DNA of 64,000 nt from Phytohabitans maris (GTDB taxonomy: Bacteria; Actinomycetota; Actinomycetes; Mycobacteriales; Micromonosporaceae), in NCBI RefSeq assembly GCF_031085175.1, contig NZ_JAVHUY010000044.1:21711-85710 (forward strand), written 5' to 3'. This document shows positions 26,699 to 34,804 of this stretch, one piece after another; the first letter of the stretch is position 1; each line of letters begins with the position of its first letter. A program made the translations under genes and the position numbers. Below the pieces are notes generated by a model. That model was not told where the DNA came from and did no database searches. It worked only from the letters and a program-made list of their open reading frames with translations.

Positions 26699-28230
26699 CG
26701 ACACACGTCGCTGCCTCGAGCCGCGACGAGCCGGGTGAGCGGACCCAGATCATCCCGCGGCAGCGCCATCCCGGCGAGACGCACGTGATGCCCGCCGTGC
26801 GCATACCGATCACATCCCGTGGCACCACCATGGCGCAGCGTCACGCCAGCTGGCTGCCGCGGCTGTGGCCGCTCGTCGCGTGGTTCGTCGCCGTCCTCGG
26901 CGTCACGCTCTGGCTGAGCGTCAAGTCGACCGGGCCGCTCGGCGCGGTGGTGACCGTCGTCTGGACCTACCCGGTGATCGGCACGGTCATCGGCATCGTG
27001 GGCGCGCTCGTCACCCGCCGCCGGCTGCGCCGAGACCGGCTCACCGCGGCCGACGACCAGATCATCCGGAGCAAGGACCGGCTCGTGGTCGTCGTGCCGA
27101 CGATCGGCCGCCACGACACCTATCCGGCACTCGACCGGGTCGTCCACTCGTACATCACGTACCTGCCGGAGTGCTTTCCCAAGCTCCGCGTCGACGTGGT
27201 AATCGAAGAGGGCTGCGAGGCGGCGGAAAAGATCCACAAGCTGGGCGAGATCAGCCGGTACATCCGGATCGTCACGGTGCCGCAGAGCTACCACACGGTC
27301 AACCGCACCAAGTTCAAGTCGCGGGCCAACAACTACGCACACGAGCTGCGCATCGCCCAGCACGAAGACCGCGACGACGTCTGGGTGCTGCACATGGACG
27401 ACGACACCGGCGTCGGCCTGGATACGGCGATCGCGCTGGCCCGCCTCATCGAGCAGCAGCGCGACCTCGGCGACAAGGCGTGCCACCTGGCCCAGGGCAT
27501 CCTGACCTACCCGCGCGAGCACGCCCGCAACCGGCTCACCTGGCTCGCCGACGCCAGCCGGCCGATCGCCGACGTCACGGTCTACTCGGCGTTCACCGGC
27601 GGCGGTCACCCGCTGGCCGGCGTGCACGGCGAGCTGCTGCTGGTCCGCGCCTCGGTGGAGGCCGAGATCGGCTGGGACTTCGGGCCGGAGGCGATCGTCG
27701 AAGACGCCCAGTTCTCGCTGATCTTCAGCCGCCGGTACCCCGGGCGCAGCGCCTGGTTCGCCGGCCGCTGCTACGGCGCCTCGCCGGCCACCGTGCGCGA
27801 CTTCTTCCGGCAGCGGGAGCGGTGGGCCTGGGGGCTGATCGGGCTCTCGCTCGACGACCGCATCCCGCTGCGCGACCGGCTCTACATCGGATACTCGACG
27901 TTCACCTGGGTGGTCAGCCCGTTGCAGCACCTCGGCCCGATCCTGCTGCTGGGCTGGCTGCTCGGCTCGTTCGACACCGTGCCGATCACGCTGCTCGTGC
28001 TGCCGATCTGGGCGCTCAACATGGCGTACGCGATCTGGCTCTACTCCGAAGGGCTGCGCATCAACGTGAGCGTCTCCCGCCGCGCCAAGTACCGGTGGTG
28101 GGAAGGGATAGCCGTGGTCCTGCTCGTCCCGATCTTCTCGCTGATGGAGGGGATCGGTGCCCTCCGCGGCCTGATCCGCTACCTGCGCGGCGGCCAGCAG
28201 CAGTTCGTCGTCATCGCCAAGCCGATATGA
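26695..28230 (+). CDS. Processive GT2 glycan synthase (Egghead / CslA-like)
   Basis: 511 residues. The cytosolic N-terminus has ERTQIIPRQRHPGETHVMP, then two membrane spans, a GT-A catalytic domain and about four C-terminal spans. Catalytic motifs: Asp235-Asp237 (MDDDTG), Glu336-Asp337 (VEDAQF) and QxxRW at 373-377 (QRERW), the signature of processive inverting synthases. The order resembles Egghead/Bre-3 beta-1,4-mannosyltransferases more than cellulose synthase (no PilZ domain). It would make a beta-glycan at the cytosolic face and pass it through the membrane. Coupled at both ends (GTGTGA, ATGA). Product sugar uncertain. Confidence 0.88.
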   Translation: MTTHVAASSRDEPGERTQIIPRQRHPGETHVMPAVRIPITSRGTTMAQRHASWLPRLWPLVAWFVAVLGVTLWLSVKSTGPLGAVVTVVWTYPVIGTVIGIVGALVTRRRLRRDRLTAADDQIIRSKDRLVVVVPTIGRHDTYPALDRVVHSYITYLPECFPKLRVDVVIEEGCEAAEKIHKLGEISRYIRIVTVPQSYHTVNRTKFKSRANNYAHELRIAQHEDRDDVWVLHMDDDTGVGLDTAIALARLIEQQRDLGDKACHLAQGILTYPREHARNRLTWLADASRPIADVTVYSAFTGGGHPLAGVHGELLLVRASVEAEIGWDFGPEAIVEDAQFSLIFSRRYPGRSAWFAGRCYGASPATVRDFFRQRERWAWGLIGLSLDDRIPLRDRLYIGYSTFTWVVSPLQHLGPILLLGWLLGSFDTVPITLLVLPIWALNMAYAIWLYSEGLRINVSVSRRAKYRWWEGIAVVLLVPIFSLMEGIGALRGLIRYLRGGQQQFVVIAKPI

Positions 28231-29384
28231 GAGCCACCGTCGCCGCCCGCTGCGCCGCCGCCCTGGCGGTGCTGCTCGCCGCCGGCTGCTCCTCCGGCGA
28301 GGGTGACCCGCTGTCCCGCCTCTCCCAGGGGCCGCCCCAGGCCGGCGGCGGGCAGCCCGGGGCGAGCGCGTCGGCCGGGCCGGTGGTGGCCCAGGTGCGC
28401 CAGCCGTGGCAGCCGGGCATGCGGCAGTACGGCATCGCGGTCTACTGGGAGAACAACGGCGACGACACCGACCAGATCGTGCGGGCCAAGGCGCAAAAGG
28501 TCTTCGACCACGTGGTCGCGCTCGGCGCCAACTCGGTCTCCATCTCGTTCTCGTTCGTGATGGACTCGGCGTACGCCGACGCGGTGCGGATGGACCACCC
28601 GATCACCCCGTCGCCGTCCCGCTTGGAGGTCGTGCTCGACGAGGCCAACAAGCGCGGGCTGCGCACCGCCGTCCGCCCGATGCTCAACGAGCGCAACCTG
28701 ACCGACGACGACCCCGACATGTGGCGCGGCTCGATCAAGCCGGAAAACCGGACGAAGTGGTTCGCCTCGTACCGGGACATGCTGGTCGAGTACGCGAAGG
28801 TGGCCGAGGCCGCGAAGGCGGCGACGTTCGTGGTCGGCACCGAGCTCAACTCGATGGAGAGCAGCACGACCGGCTGGCGTACGGTCGCGACCGGCGTCAA
28901 GGCGGTCTACAGCGGCGAGATCGACTACAGCGCCAACTACGACCGGCTCCGCGAAGACGGTCCCGCGCCGGGCATCACGCTCTCCGTCGACGCGTACCCG
29001 CCGCTGGAGGTGGGCGACACCGCGTCGGTGAGCCGGCTCGTCGAGGGGTGGAACGACTGGCTCGACGAGGCCCGGGGCAGCGGCAAGCTCTCCGACCTGG
29101 TGCTGGCCGAGGTGGCGATCGGCGCTCGCTCCGGCGCGTACAAGGAGCCGTGGTCGCCGCGGGCCAAGGGCACACTCAAGCCGGAGATCCAGCAGCGCTG
29201 GTTCGACACCGCCTGCCAGGTGATGCGCGAGCGCGACCTCGGCGGCATCTACTTCTGGATGATCAACCTCGACACCGACCCGAAGGCGAAGCCGTCGAGC
29301 GAGTCCCCGATGGACTTCCTGGGCCGGCCGGGCGAGCAAAACATCGCCCGCTGCTTCGCCAAGGACGCCAAGCGAGCCGGCTGA
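28227..29384 (+). CDS. Lipoprotein glycoside hydrolase, GH113-like
   Basis: 385 residues. Lipobox LLAAGC near residue 18 gives a lipid-anchored extracytoplasmic protein. After a Gly/Ser/Ala linker there is a TIM barrel: YGIAVYWENNGDDTD, NSVSISFSFVMDS, and candidate acid/base Glu206 (VVGTELNSME) and nucleophile Glu295 (VLAEVAIGARSG), positions used by GH113 beta-mannanases. It would trim the polymer made by the coupled GT2 synthase, as cellulases do in cellulose operons. Substrate inferred from family and context. Confidence 0.8.
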   Translation: MRATVAARCAAALAVLLAAGCSSGEGDPLSRLSQGPPQAGGGQPGASASAGPVVAQVRQPWQPGMRQYGIAVYWENNGDDTDQIVRAKAQKVFDHVVALGANSVSISFSFVMDSAYADAVRMDHPITPSPSRLEVVLDEANKRGLRTAVRPMLNERNLTDDDPDMWRGSIKPENRTKWFASYRDMLVEYAKVAEAAKAATFVVGTELNSMESSTTGWRTVATGVKAVYSGEIDYSANYDRLREDGPAPGITLSVDAYPPLEVGDTASVSRLVEGWNDWLDEARGSGKLSDLVLAEVAIGARSGAYKEPWSPRAKGTLKPEIQQRWFDTACQVMRERDLGGIYFWMINLDTDPKAKPSSESPMDFLGRPGEQNIARCFAKDAKRAG

Positions 29385-29391
29385 GCCCGCC

Positions 29392-29673
29392 ATGCCCCGC
29401 CGCAACCCCGACCGGGACGACGTCCCGCCGCTCGACCTGGAACGCGCCCGGCAGGGCGTACAGCGGGTGCAGCAGTGGAGCGACGGCGACTGGGCGGTGC
29501 GCACGATCCCCGGCGGGGCATCCACCAAGACGTACCGGTGCCCCGGCTGCAACCAGGAGATCCGCCCCGGTACCCCGCACGTGGTGGCCTGGCCGGCCGA
29601 CGGGCGCGGCGACGAGAGCGACCGCCGGCACTGGCACGCCGGCTGCTGGCGGGCGCGTGAGCGGCGCCGCTAA
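29392..29673 (+). CDS. Conserved small zinc-knuckle protein
   Basis: 93 residues, soluble. N-terminal acidic/basic stretch (DRDDVPPLDLERARQGVQRVQQWSDGDWAVR), then YRCPGCNQEI and HWHAGCWRARERRR, a Cys-x2-Cys plus His/Cys pair that looks like a zinc site. The family is common in actinomycetes and sometimes mislabelled as ATP/GTP-binding. It begins 8 bases after the lipoprotein gene and may ride on the same transcript. Function unknown. Confidence 0.75.
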   Translation: MPRRNPDRDDVPPLDLERARQGVQRVQQWSDGDWAVRTIPGGASTKTYRCPGCNQEIRPGTPHVVAWPADGRGDESDRRHWHAGCWRARERRR

Positions 29674-29721
29674 AAGCGCGACCCGGGTGCCGCGCCCCGG
29701 CCTCGGTGAAAGACTTGGGCC

Positions 29722-30534
29722 GTGAGTGAGAAGATCCGCGCCAACTCGATCCTGCCCGGCCGGCGGGAGGACATCGAACTGCACACCGCAGACGGTCTCA
29801 AGCTGGTCGGCGAGCTGGCCCTCCCGGCCGACCGCGACCCGGTCGGCACGCTGATCTGCGTGCACCCGCTGCCCACCCACGGCGGCATGATGGACAGCCA
29901 CCTCTTCCGCAAGGCGGCGTGGCGGCTGCCCGCGCTGGCCGGGCTGGCGGTGCTGCGGTTCAACACGCGGGGCACGAGCAGCGTCCGGGGCACCAGCGAG
30001 GGGGAGTTCGACAAGGCGGTCGGCGAGCGCTACGACGTGGCGGCCGCGATCGAGCACGCGGAGTTCGCCGGGCTGCCCAACCTGTGGCTGGTCGGCTGGT
30101 CGTTCGGCACCGACCTGGTGCTCAAGTACGGCTGCGACCCGGCGATCGCCGGCGCGATCCTGCTCTCCCCGCCGCTCCGCTTCGCGAACGAGGACGACCT
30201 GGCGGTCTGGGCGGAGTCCGGCAAACCGGTCACCGCGCTGGTCCCGGAGCTCGACGACTACCTGCGGCCCGAGGAAGCCCGCCAGCGGTTCGCCGCGATC
30301 CCGCAGGCCGAGGTGATCGGCGTCGACGGCGCCAAGCACCTCTGGGTGGGCGACGCCGAGCGGGTGCTGGACGAGATCGTCGCCCGGGTCGCCCCGCGCG
30401 TGCCCACCCCACTACCGTCCACATGGGACGGCCCGATGGAGTCCGGCGACGCCAGCGCCTACGCCGACCGCACGGTAGCCGCCTTCGCCGACGTTCCGGT
30501 GGCCGGCCCACCCCAGCGCCGCGGCGACACCTAG
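29722..30534 (+). CDS. Alpha/beta hydrolase
   Basis: 270 residues. Alpha/beta hydrolase core: VGTLICVHPLPTHGGMMDSHLF (oxyanion strand), VLRFNTRGTSSVRG, nucleophile elbow GWSFGTD and late histidine GAKHLWVGD. The Pro-rich tail is not conserved. The form resembles the actinobacterial family of small serine esterase-like proteins; substrate unknown. GTG 29722 has no clear ribosome site. It converges on the Wzy-like gene across a short repeat-filled gap. Confidence 0.87.
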   Translation: MSEKIRANSILPGRREDIELHTADGLKLVGELALPADRDPVGTLICVHPLPTHGGMMDSHLFRKAAWRLPALAGLAVLRFNTRGTSSVRGTSEGEFDKAVGERYDVAAAIEHAEFAGLPNLWLVGWSFGTDLVLKYGCDPAIAGAILLSPPLRFANEDDLAVWAESGKPVTALVPELDDYLRPEEARQRFAAIPQAEVIGVDGAKHLWVGDAERVLDEIVARVAPRVPTPLPSTWDGPMESGDASAYADRTVAAFADVPVAGPPQRRGDT

Positions 30535-30544
30535 ATTCAGAAAG

Positions 30545-30627
30545 ATGTGCCCGGCCCCCGCCAGCCGCGGACCGTTTGCGCGGGGGCCCCGCGCGACGGT
30601 CTGGACCACGGCGGGCGTCGCGGTAGC
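30545..30627 (+). repeat. Dispersed repeat, copy 4, with 30-base box copy B
   Basis: The gap between convergent genes. 30598-30627 is the box seen at 14922 and 61510 (ends GGCGTCGCGGTAGC). The preceding bases, on the reverse strand, repeat the CGCAAACGGTCCGCGGCTG block found in copies 1 and 3, so two repeat ends meet head to head here. Confidence 0.75.
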
Positions 30628-30650
30628 CCAAAGCTTTTGTCTTTACGCCC

Positions 30651-32048
30651 TCAGATGTTGGTGGGGGTGGCGGTCGGGTCGTGCTGGACGGCGCCGGGGC
30701 CCTGGGTGCGCACCTGGCGTGACGGGTGCAGCAGCCGCCACAGGGCGGCGGAGCAGCCGGTCACGACCGAGAGGACCGCCACGAACGTCGTGAACGAGAG
30801 CGCGTCGAACGTGCCTTCCACCACGATCGCCACGATCTGCACGGTGATCAGGCAGCCGCACAGGTGGCGGTCGGCGGGTGCCTTGGAGCGGCGGAACGCC
30901 ATGATCGCCAGGATGATCGCGGTCAGGTGCAGGCCGGCGAGGGTGGCCACGCCGACGAGGCCGCCGCTGACCACATGGCCCAGCCACTGGTTGTCGAGGA
31001 ACGTGTAGACGCTCGGGATGAACGTGCCCTGCCCGCGGCCGAACCACGGTCGCTGACTGAAGAAGTAGCCGACGATCTCGTAGTCGTCCTTGCGGCCCTG
31101 GACGCTCGGGTCGTTGCCCCAGTTGGAGAAGAGCCCGGTGATCGACCCGAGCAGCCCCGGCCGGACCACCGCGAGCGCCCCCATCAGCGCGAGGAACGGC
31201 AGCCCGAGGTTGTAGCGCATCCGCCAGTTCCAGAAGGGGATCATCACGACGAGCGTGACCAGCAGCGCGAGCGTGCCGGTGCGGGAGACGGTCATCGGGA
31301 TGGCGGCGAGGATCAGCACGGTGGCGACGGCGCTGGCCTGCCGCGCGATGCCCTTTTCGGCGAACCGCGCCATGTGCACGCCGAACGGCAGGATCATCGC
31401 CATCAGCGCGCCGAACTCGATGTAGTGCGCGGCCGTGCTCGCCACGCCCGAGCGGCTCGATCCGGACTCAGGGATGCCGCCGCCGTAGTCGCTGAGGTTG
31501 GCCAGGCCGGGCACCTTGATGTACGCCGTAAGGTCGATGCCGAGCGTAGCTTGCAGGATGCCGATGAACGCCATGCCGCTGGCCGCGAAGACCATCGTCT
31601 GCAGGACGCTGTCGAGCCGCTGTCGGTTGGGCACCCCATCGGCGAACGCGACCATCGGGCCGAGGAACGCGAGGCAGGCGAGCATCGCCCGGTCGGCGCC
31701 GCTGGCCTCGATCGACGGCATCGAGCGGTAGAGCCCGGCCGCGTACGAGATCATGAAGCTGGTCAGGTATGCCGCGACCGCCCACCGCATCGGCTGCGGT
31801 CCCCGCGTCGCGAGCCGGGGGTGGGCCCGGGCCAGCACCCACACGACGAAGAGCGCGAGGCCCATCAGGGTCGCCGGCCGCCCCAGGTCACTGAACTGGG
31901 GCAGCACCAGACCGGCCGGCAGCATCAGGGCGAGCAGCGCCAGCAGGCTGATCAGGAAGCTGACGTCGATCAGGTGCCGCCGCTGCCGCGACGTGTATGT
32001 CCCGGTGTCGACCAGCGACGGATCGAGGTCGACGGTGCTGACGGTCAA
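30651..32048 (-). CDS. O-antigen ligase / polymerase family (Wzy-like) membrane protein
   Basis: 465 residues, about 10-12 spans. The Wzy_C/O-antigen ligase pattern is present: long extracytoplasmic loop with FSNWGNDPSVQGRKDDYEIVGYFFSQRPWFGRGQGTFIPSVYTFLDNQWL, in which RxxxY and the GxG of the ligase/polymerase loop are seen. It should polymerise or transfer lipid-linked repeat units at the outer face of the membrane. It overlaps the Wzz-like gene upstream by 4 bases (ATGA), so polymerase and length regulator are made together. Confidence 0.85.
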   Translation of the reverse strand: MTVSTVDLDPSLVDTGTYTSRQRRHLIDVSFLISLLALLALMLPAGLVLPQFSDLGRPATLMGLALFVVWVLARAHPRLATRGPQPMRWAVAAYLTSFMISYAAGLYRSMPSIEASGADRAMLACLAFLGPMVAFADGVPNRQRLDSVLQTMVFAASGMAFIGILQATLGIDLTAYIKVPGLANLSDYGGGIPESGSSRSGVASTAAHYIEFGALMAMILPFGVHMARFAEKGIARQASAVATVLILAAIPMTVSRTGTLALLVTLVVMIPFWNWRMRYNLGLPFLALMGALAVVRPGLLGSITGLFSNWGNDPSVQGRKDDYEIVGYFFSQRPWFGRGQGTFIPSVYTFLDNQWLGHVVSGGLVGVATLAGLHLTAIILAIMAFRRSKAPADRHLCGCLITVQIVAIVVEGTFDALSFTTFVAVLSVVTGCSAALWRLLHPSRQVRTQGPGAVQHDPTATPTNI

Positions 32049-33196
32049 TTCGGCGTCGCTGACGGCGGTGGCCGCTGCCCGTCGTCACGGTCGGGTGTCA
32101 TCCACCGCAGGCGGCCGAGCGGGAGGACCGTGGTGGCGTCTTCGGAGACCGGCATAGCGCCGGAGTCGGACGATTGGCTGCCGGCCTTGGCCTCGCCGTC
32201 CTGCTCCGGCTGCTGCTGGCCGGACTCGCGGCGGCTCCAGTTGCCGATCCCGCTGATCACGATCGTCTGCTCGACGTCGTCACCGGTGGGGCGGTGGCCG
32301 GAGCCGTTCTCCCCGGGCTTGCCGGGCGGCGGGGCGGCCGCCTTGCTCTGCACCACGCGGCCCTTGCTGCCGTTTCCGTTACGGCCGTTGCCATTGCCGT
32401 TGGTGCCGGGCGCGCCCTCGCCGTCCGGCCAGCCGACCCCGGCCCGCGCGCGAGCCACTTTGGACACTCGCACCGGCTTGCCCGGGATGATCTGGGTGTC
32501 GCCGGACTCGGGCTGGGTGGGCGGGTAACGCCGGGCGGGCACCGAGGCCGAACCGGACGTGCCGGCCGCACCGGCCCGCCGGCGCACCTCGCGGCGGCGC
32601 AGGAGGGCGTCCAGCAGGAGGACGACCGAAAGCGTGATCACGAGCCCGATCGCCGTGACGACGATGAGCGTGCGCTTGACGTTGGAGGTGACGACCTGGA
32701 TGTTTTGCCCGGAGTCGAGCGCCTCGAGCGTGATCGCCTCGCCGCCCTCCACACCGTACGGCGACTGGAGCCGCTCCAGCTGGGCGGTGAGCGCGTCGAT
32801 CAGCCGGGCGAGCGTCGCCTTGGCGAGCTGCTCGGAGCTGGCCACGACCTCGATCTCGACGATGGGCAGCTGCGTGCCGCCGATCGAGGCGACCCACTCC
32901 TCGGAGAGGCCCTCGCCTTGGAGCTCGCGCTTGATGTCGGCGCGCGCCGAGTAGATCACGAGCGCGTCGGCGAGCGAGTAGACATTCCACGGGCTGACCG
33001 TCTGCGGGCTCTGCGCCTTCTTCGGGTCGACGGCCGGCTGCTCGCTGGGCGGCAGCAGGGTCACGTGCCCGGTCGTCTTGTAGTCCGGCTTGACGCTGGA
33101 GGAGACGAAATAGGCCATGACCAGGGTCAACACCAGAAGCGGCAGCGCCACCCATTTGTGGCGCCACAACACCTTTGTGACATCCCAGAGATCCAT
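32045..33196 (-). CDS. Wzz-like polysaccharide co-polymerase
   Basis: 383 residues. N-terminal span (KWVALPLLVLTLVMAYFVSSSVKPDYKTTGHVTLLPPSE) opening a typical Wzz domain, extracytoplasmic helical region, then a second span near residue 180 (TLIVVTAIGLVITLSVVLLL). The C-terminal 170 residues are cytosolic, disordered and Asn/Gly/Lys-rich, without a Walker kinase, and hold TQIIP (Thr234), QTIVIS and TTVLP motifs. It would set chain length with the coupled Wzy-like protein. ATG 33196 diverges from the glycosyltransferase gene at 33461. Confidence 0.85.
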   Translation of the reverse strand: MDLWDVTKVLWRHKWVALPLLVLTLVMAYFVSSSVKPDYKTTGHVTLLPPSEQPAVDPKKAQSPQTVSPWNVYSLADALVIYSARADIKRELQGEGLSEEWVASIGGTQLPIVEIEVVASSEQLAKATLARLIDALTAQLERLQSPYGVEGGEAITLEALDSGQNIQVVTSNVKRTLIVVTAIGLVITLSVVLLLDALLRRREVRRRAGAAGTSGSASVPARRYPPTQPESGDTQIIPGKPVRVSKVARARAGVGWPDGEGAPGTNGNGNGRNGNGSKGRVVQSKAAAPPPGKPGENGSGHRPTGDDVEQTIVISGIGNWSRRESGQQQPEQDGEAKAGSQSSDSGAMPVSEDATTVLPLGRLRWMTPDRDDGQRPPPSATPN

Positions 33197-33460
33197 GTGA
33201 TCCTTCCACGGCCCGCGTCCATGAAGAGTGTGACCTGCCTACCCGAGCCTGGCAACGCCACCAAAAGCCGAGGAACGGCGCTGAATGGATCGGAATCGGG
33301 CTACTGAGCGCGGGGGATCCCAGCTCACGGGCAGGCATTGTCGCAAACCCGACGGAGGATTGTGGTACCCGACGCGCCCGGCAGAATTGCGGCGACACGC
33401 CCAGCCGGCGAGTCATCGTTATACGTCAGCGACAAGCTACCAAGAGCCGGAAGGACCTCG

Positions 33461-34594
33461 ATGCGCATCGGGTTCGCGTGCCTGTGGGATCGTCACGCAC
33501 CGTCCACCTGGTCTCACACACCGTGGCATCTGCGTGCGGCGATGCGCCGGATCGCGGACGTACGGGACGTGGGCGTGACGCTCAACCGGGCCACCCGGGG
33601 CGCGCTGGCCGCCATGCACCTGCGTTACCGGGACGGGCGGCTGGGCACGATGTGGGAGCAGGCGCGGGTGACCGACGCGTACTGCCGGCGCCAGATCCAG
33701 CGGGCCGCCACCCGGGGCCGGTGCGACGCGGTGCTGGAGATCCAGGACCTGGCGCCGCTGGACCGGCCGTTCTTCGTGTACCAGGACATGACGTTCGACG
33801 CGCTCATCAAGCTGGTCGAGTCGGGCGCCCCCATCTTCCGCGAGCTCTCCCTGGACGAGCTGCGCCGCCGCCGCGAGCGCCAGCGCCGGGTGTACGAGCG
33901 GGTGACCGGCGTCTTCGCGATGAGCCACTGGCTCGCGCGCAGCCTCGTCGAGGACTCCGGCCTGCCACCGGAGAAGGTGCACGTGCTCCACCCCGGGCTG
34001 CACCTGGACGCCAGCGCCGCCGGCAGCCGCCCGCCGGTGCCGGAGGGACCGCGCCGCCGGCTGCTCTTCGTCGGCCGCACCTTCGAGGGCAAGGGTGCCG
34101 ACCTCGTACTGGCCGCGCTGGAGATCCTGCGCCGCGACGTCGACCCGGGCATCACGCTGACGATGGTCGGCCCGCGCGAGTGGCCGCTGGCCGGCGGGCC
34201 GCCCGAGGGCGTCGACTTTCGCGGCTCGCTGCCACTGCGCGAGGTGGCCGCGCTCTACGACACCCACGACCTCTTCGTGCTGCCGACCCGGATCGAGGGC
34301 TTCGGCCTGGTGTTCGCCGAGGCGCTCGCCCGCGGCCTGCCGTGCGTGGGGCGGGACGCGTTCGCGATGCCCGAGATGATCAAGCCGGGCGTCAACGGCG
34401 CGCTGCTGTCCAAAGACGATCCGGCGGAGCTGGCCGGGCTCGTGGCCGGGGTGCTCGCCGACGACGCGCTCTACGAGAAGACCCGCCAGGGCATGGCCGA
34501 CATCCGGTCCTGGTTCTCCTGGGACCGCGCCGCGGCCGAGGCTGTGCAGGCCATGGAGGCAGCCGTCGGAGACGAACGGCCGGCCGCCGTATAG
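33461..34594 (+). CDS. Glycosyltransferase, GT4 family
   Basis: 377 residues, GT-B fold. The donor half has LLFVGRTFEGKGADLVLAALEIL, VDFRGSLPLREVAALYDTHDLFVLPT and the E-x7-E motif EGFGLVFAE, a retaining GT4 signature. The N-terminal half (FACLWDRHAPSTWSHTP) binds the acceptor. It adds one sugar to the growing repeat unit at the cytosolic membrane face; which sugar is unknown. ATG 33461 has GAAGGA upstream. First gene of the plus-strand polysaccharide block, divergent from wzz over 264 gene-free bases. Confidence 0.88.
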   Translation: MRIGFACLWDRHAPSTWSHTPWHLRAAMRRIADVRDVGVTLNRATRGALAAMHLRYRDGRLGTMWEQARVTDAYCRRQIQRAATRGRCDAVLEIQDLAPLDRPFFVYQDMTFDALIKLVESGAPIFRELSLDELRRRRERQRRVYERVTGVFAMSHWLARSLVEDSGLPPEKVHVLHPGLHLDASAAGSRPPVPEGPRRRLLFVGRTFEGKGADLVLAALEILRRDVDPGITLTMVGPREWPLAGGPPEGVDFRGSLPLREVAALYDTHDLFVLPTRIEGFGLVFAEALARGLPCVGRDAFAMPEMIKPGVNGALLSKDDPAELAGLVAGVLADDALYEKTRQGMADIRSWFSWDRAAAEAVQAMEAAVGDERPAAV

Positions 34595-34804
34595 TGCTCG
34601 CGCACCCCCTCTCTCCACCGAACGGCCCGCGTGCTGTCACCCCCACGGGAGTTCTCTGTAAGCAACGCGACAAACCAACTGCGCGCCCGCGTACGGTGCA
34701 GGAGACTTGCCGGGCGAACGCTCGAAACATGTTCCCTGCCGACGAGGTCAGGTGCGTCCCCTCCACCTCGCCGTCGGCCGGCCCTTACCGCGAGGTGAGC
34801 CGCG

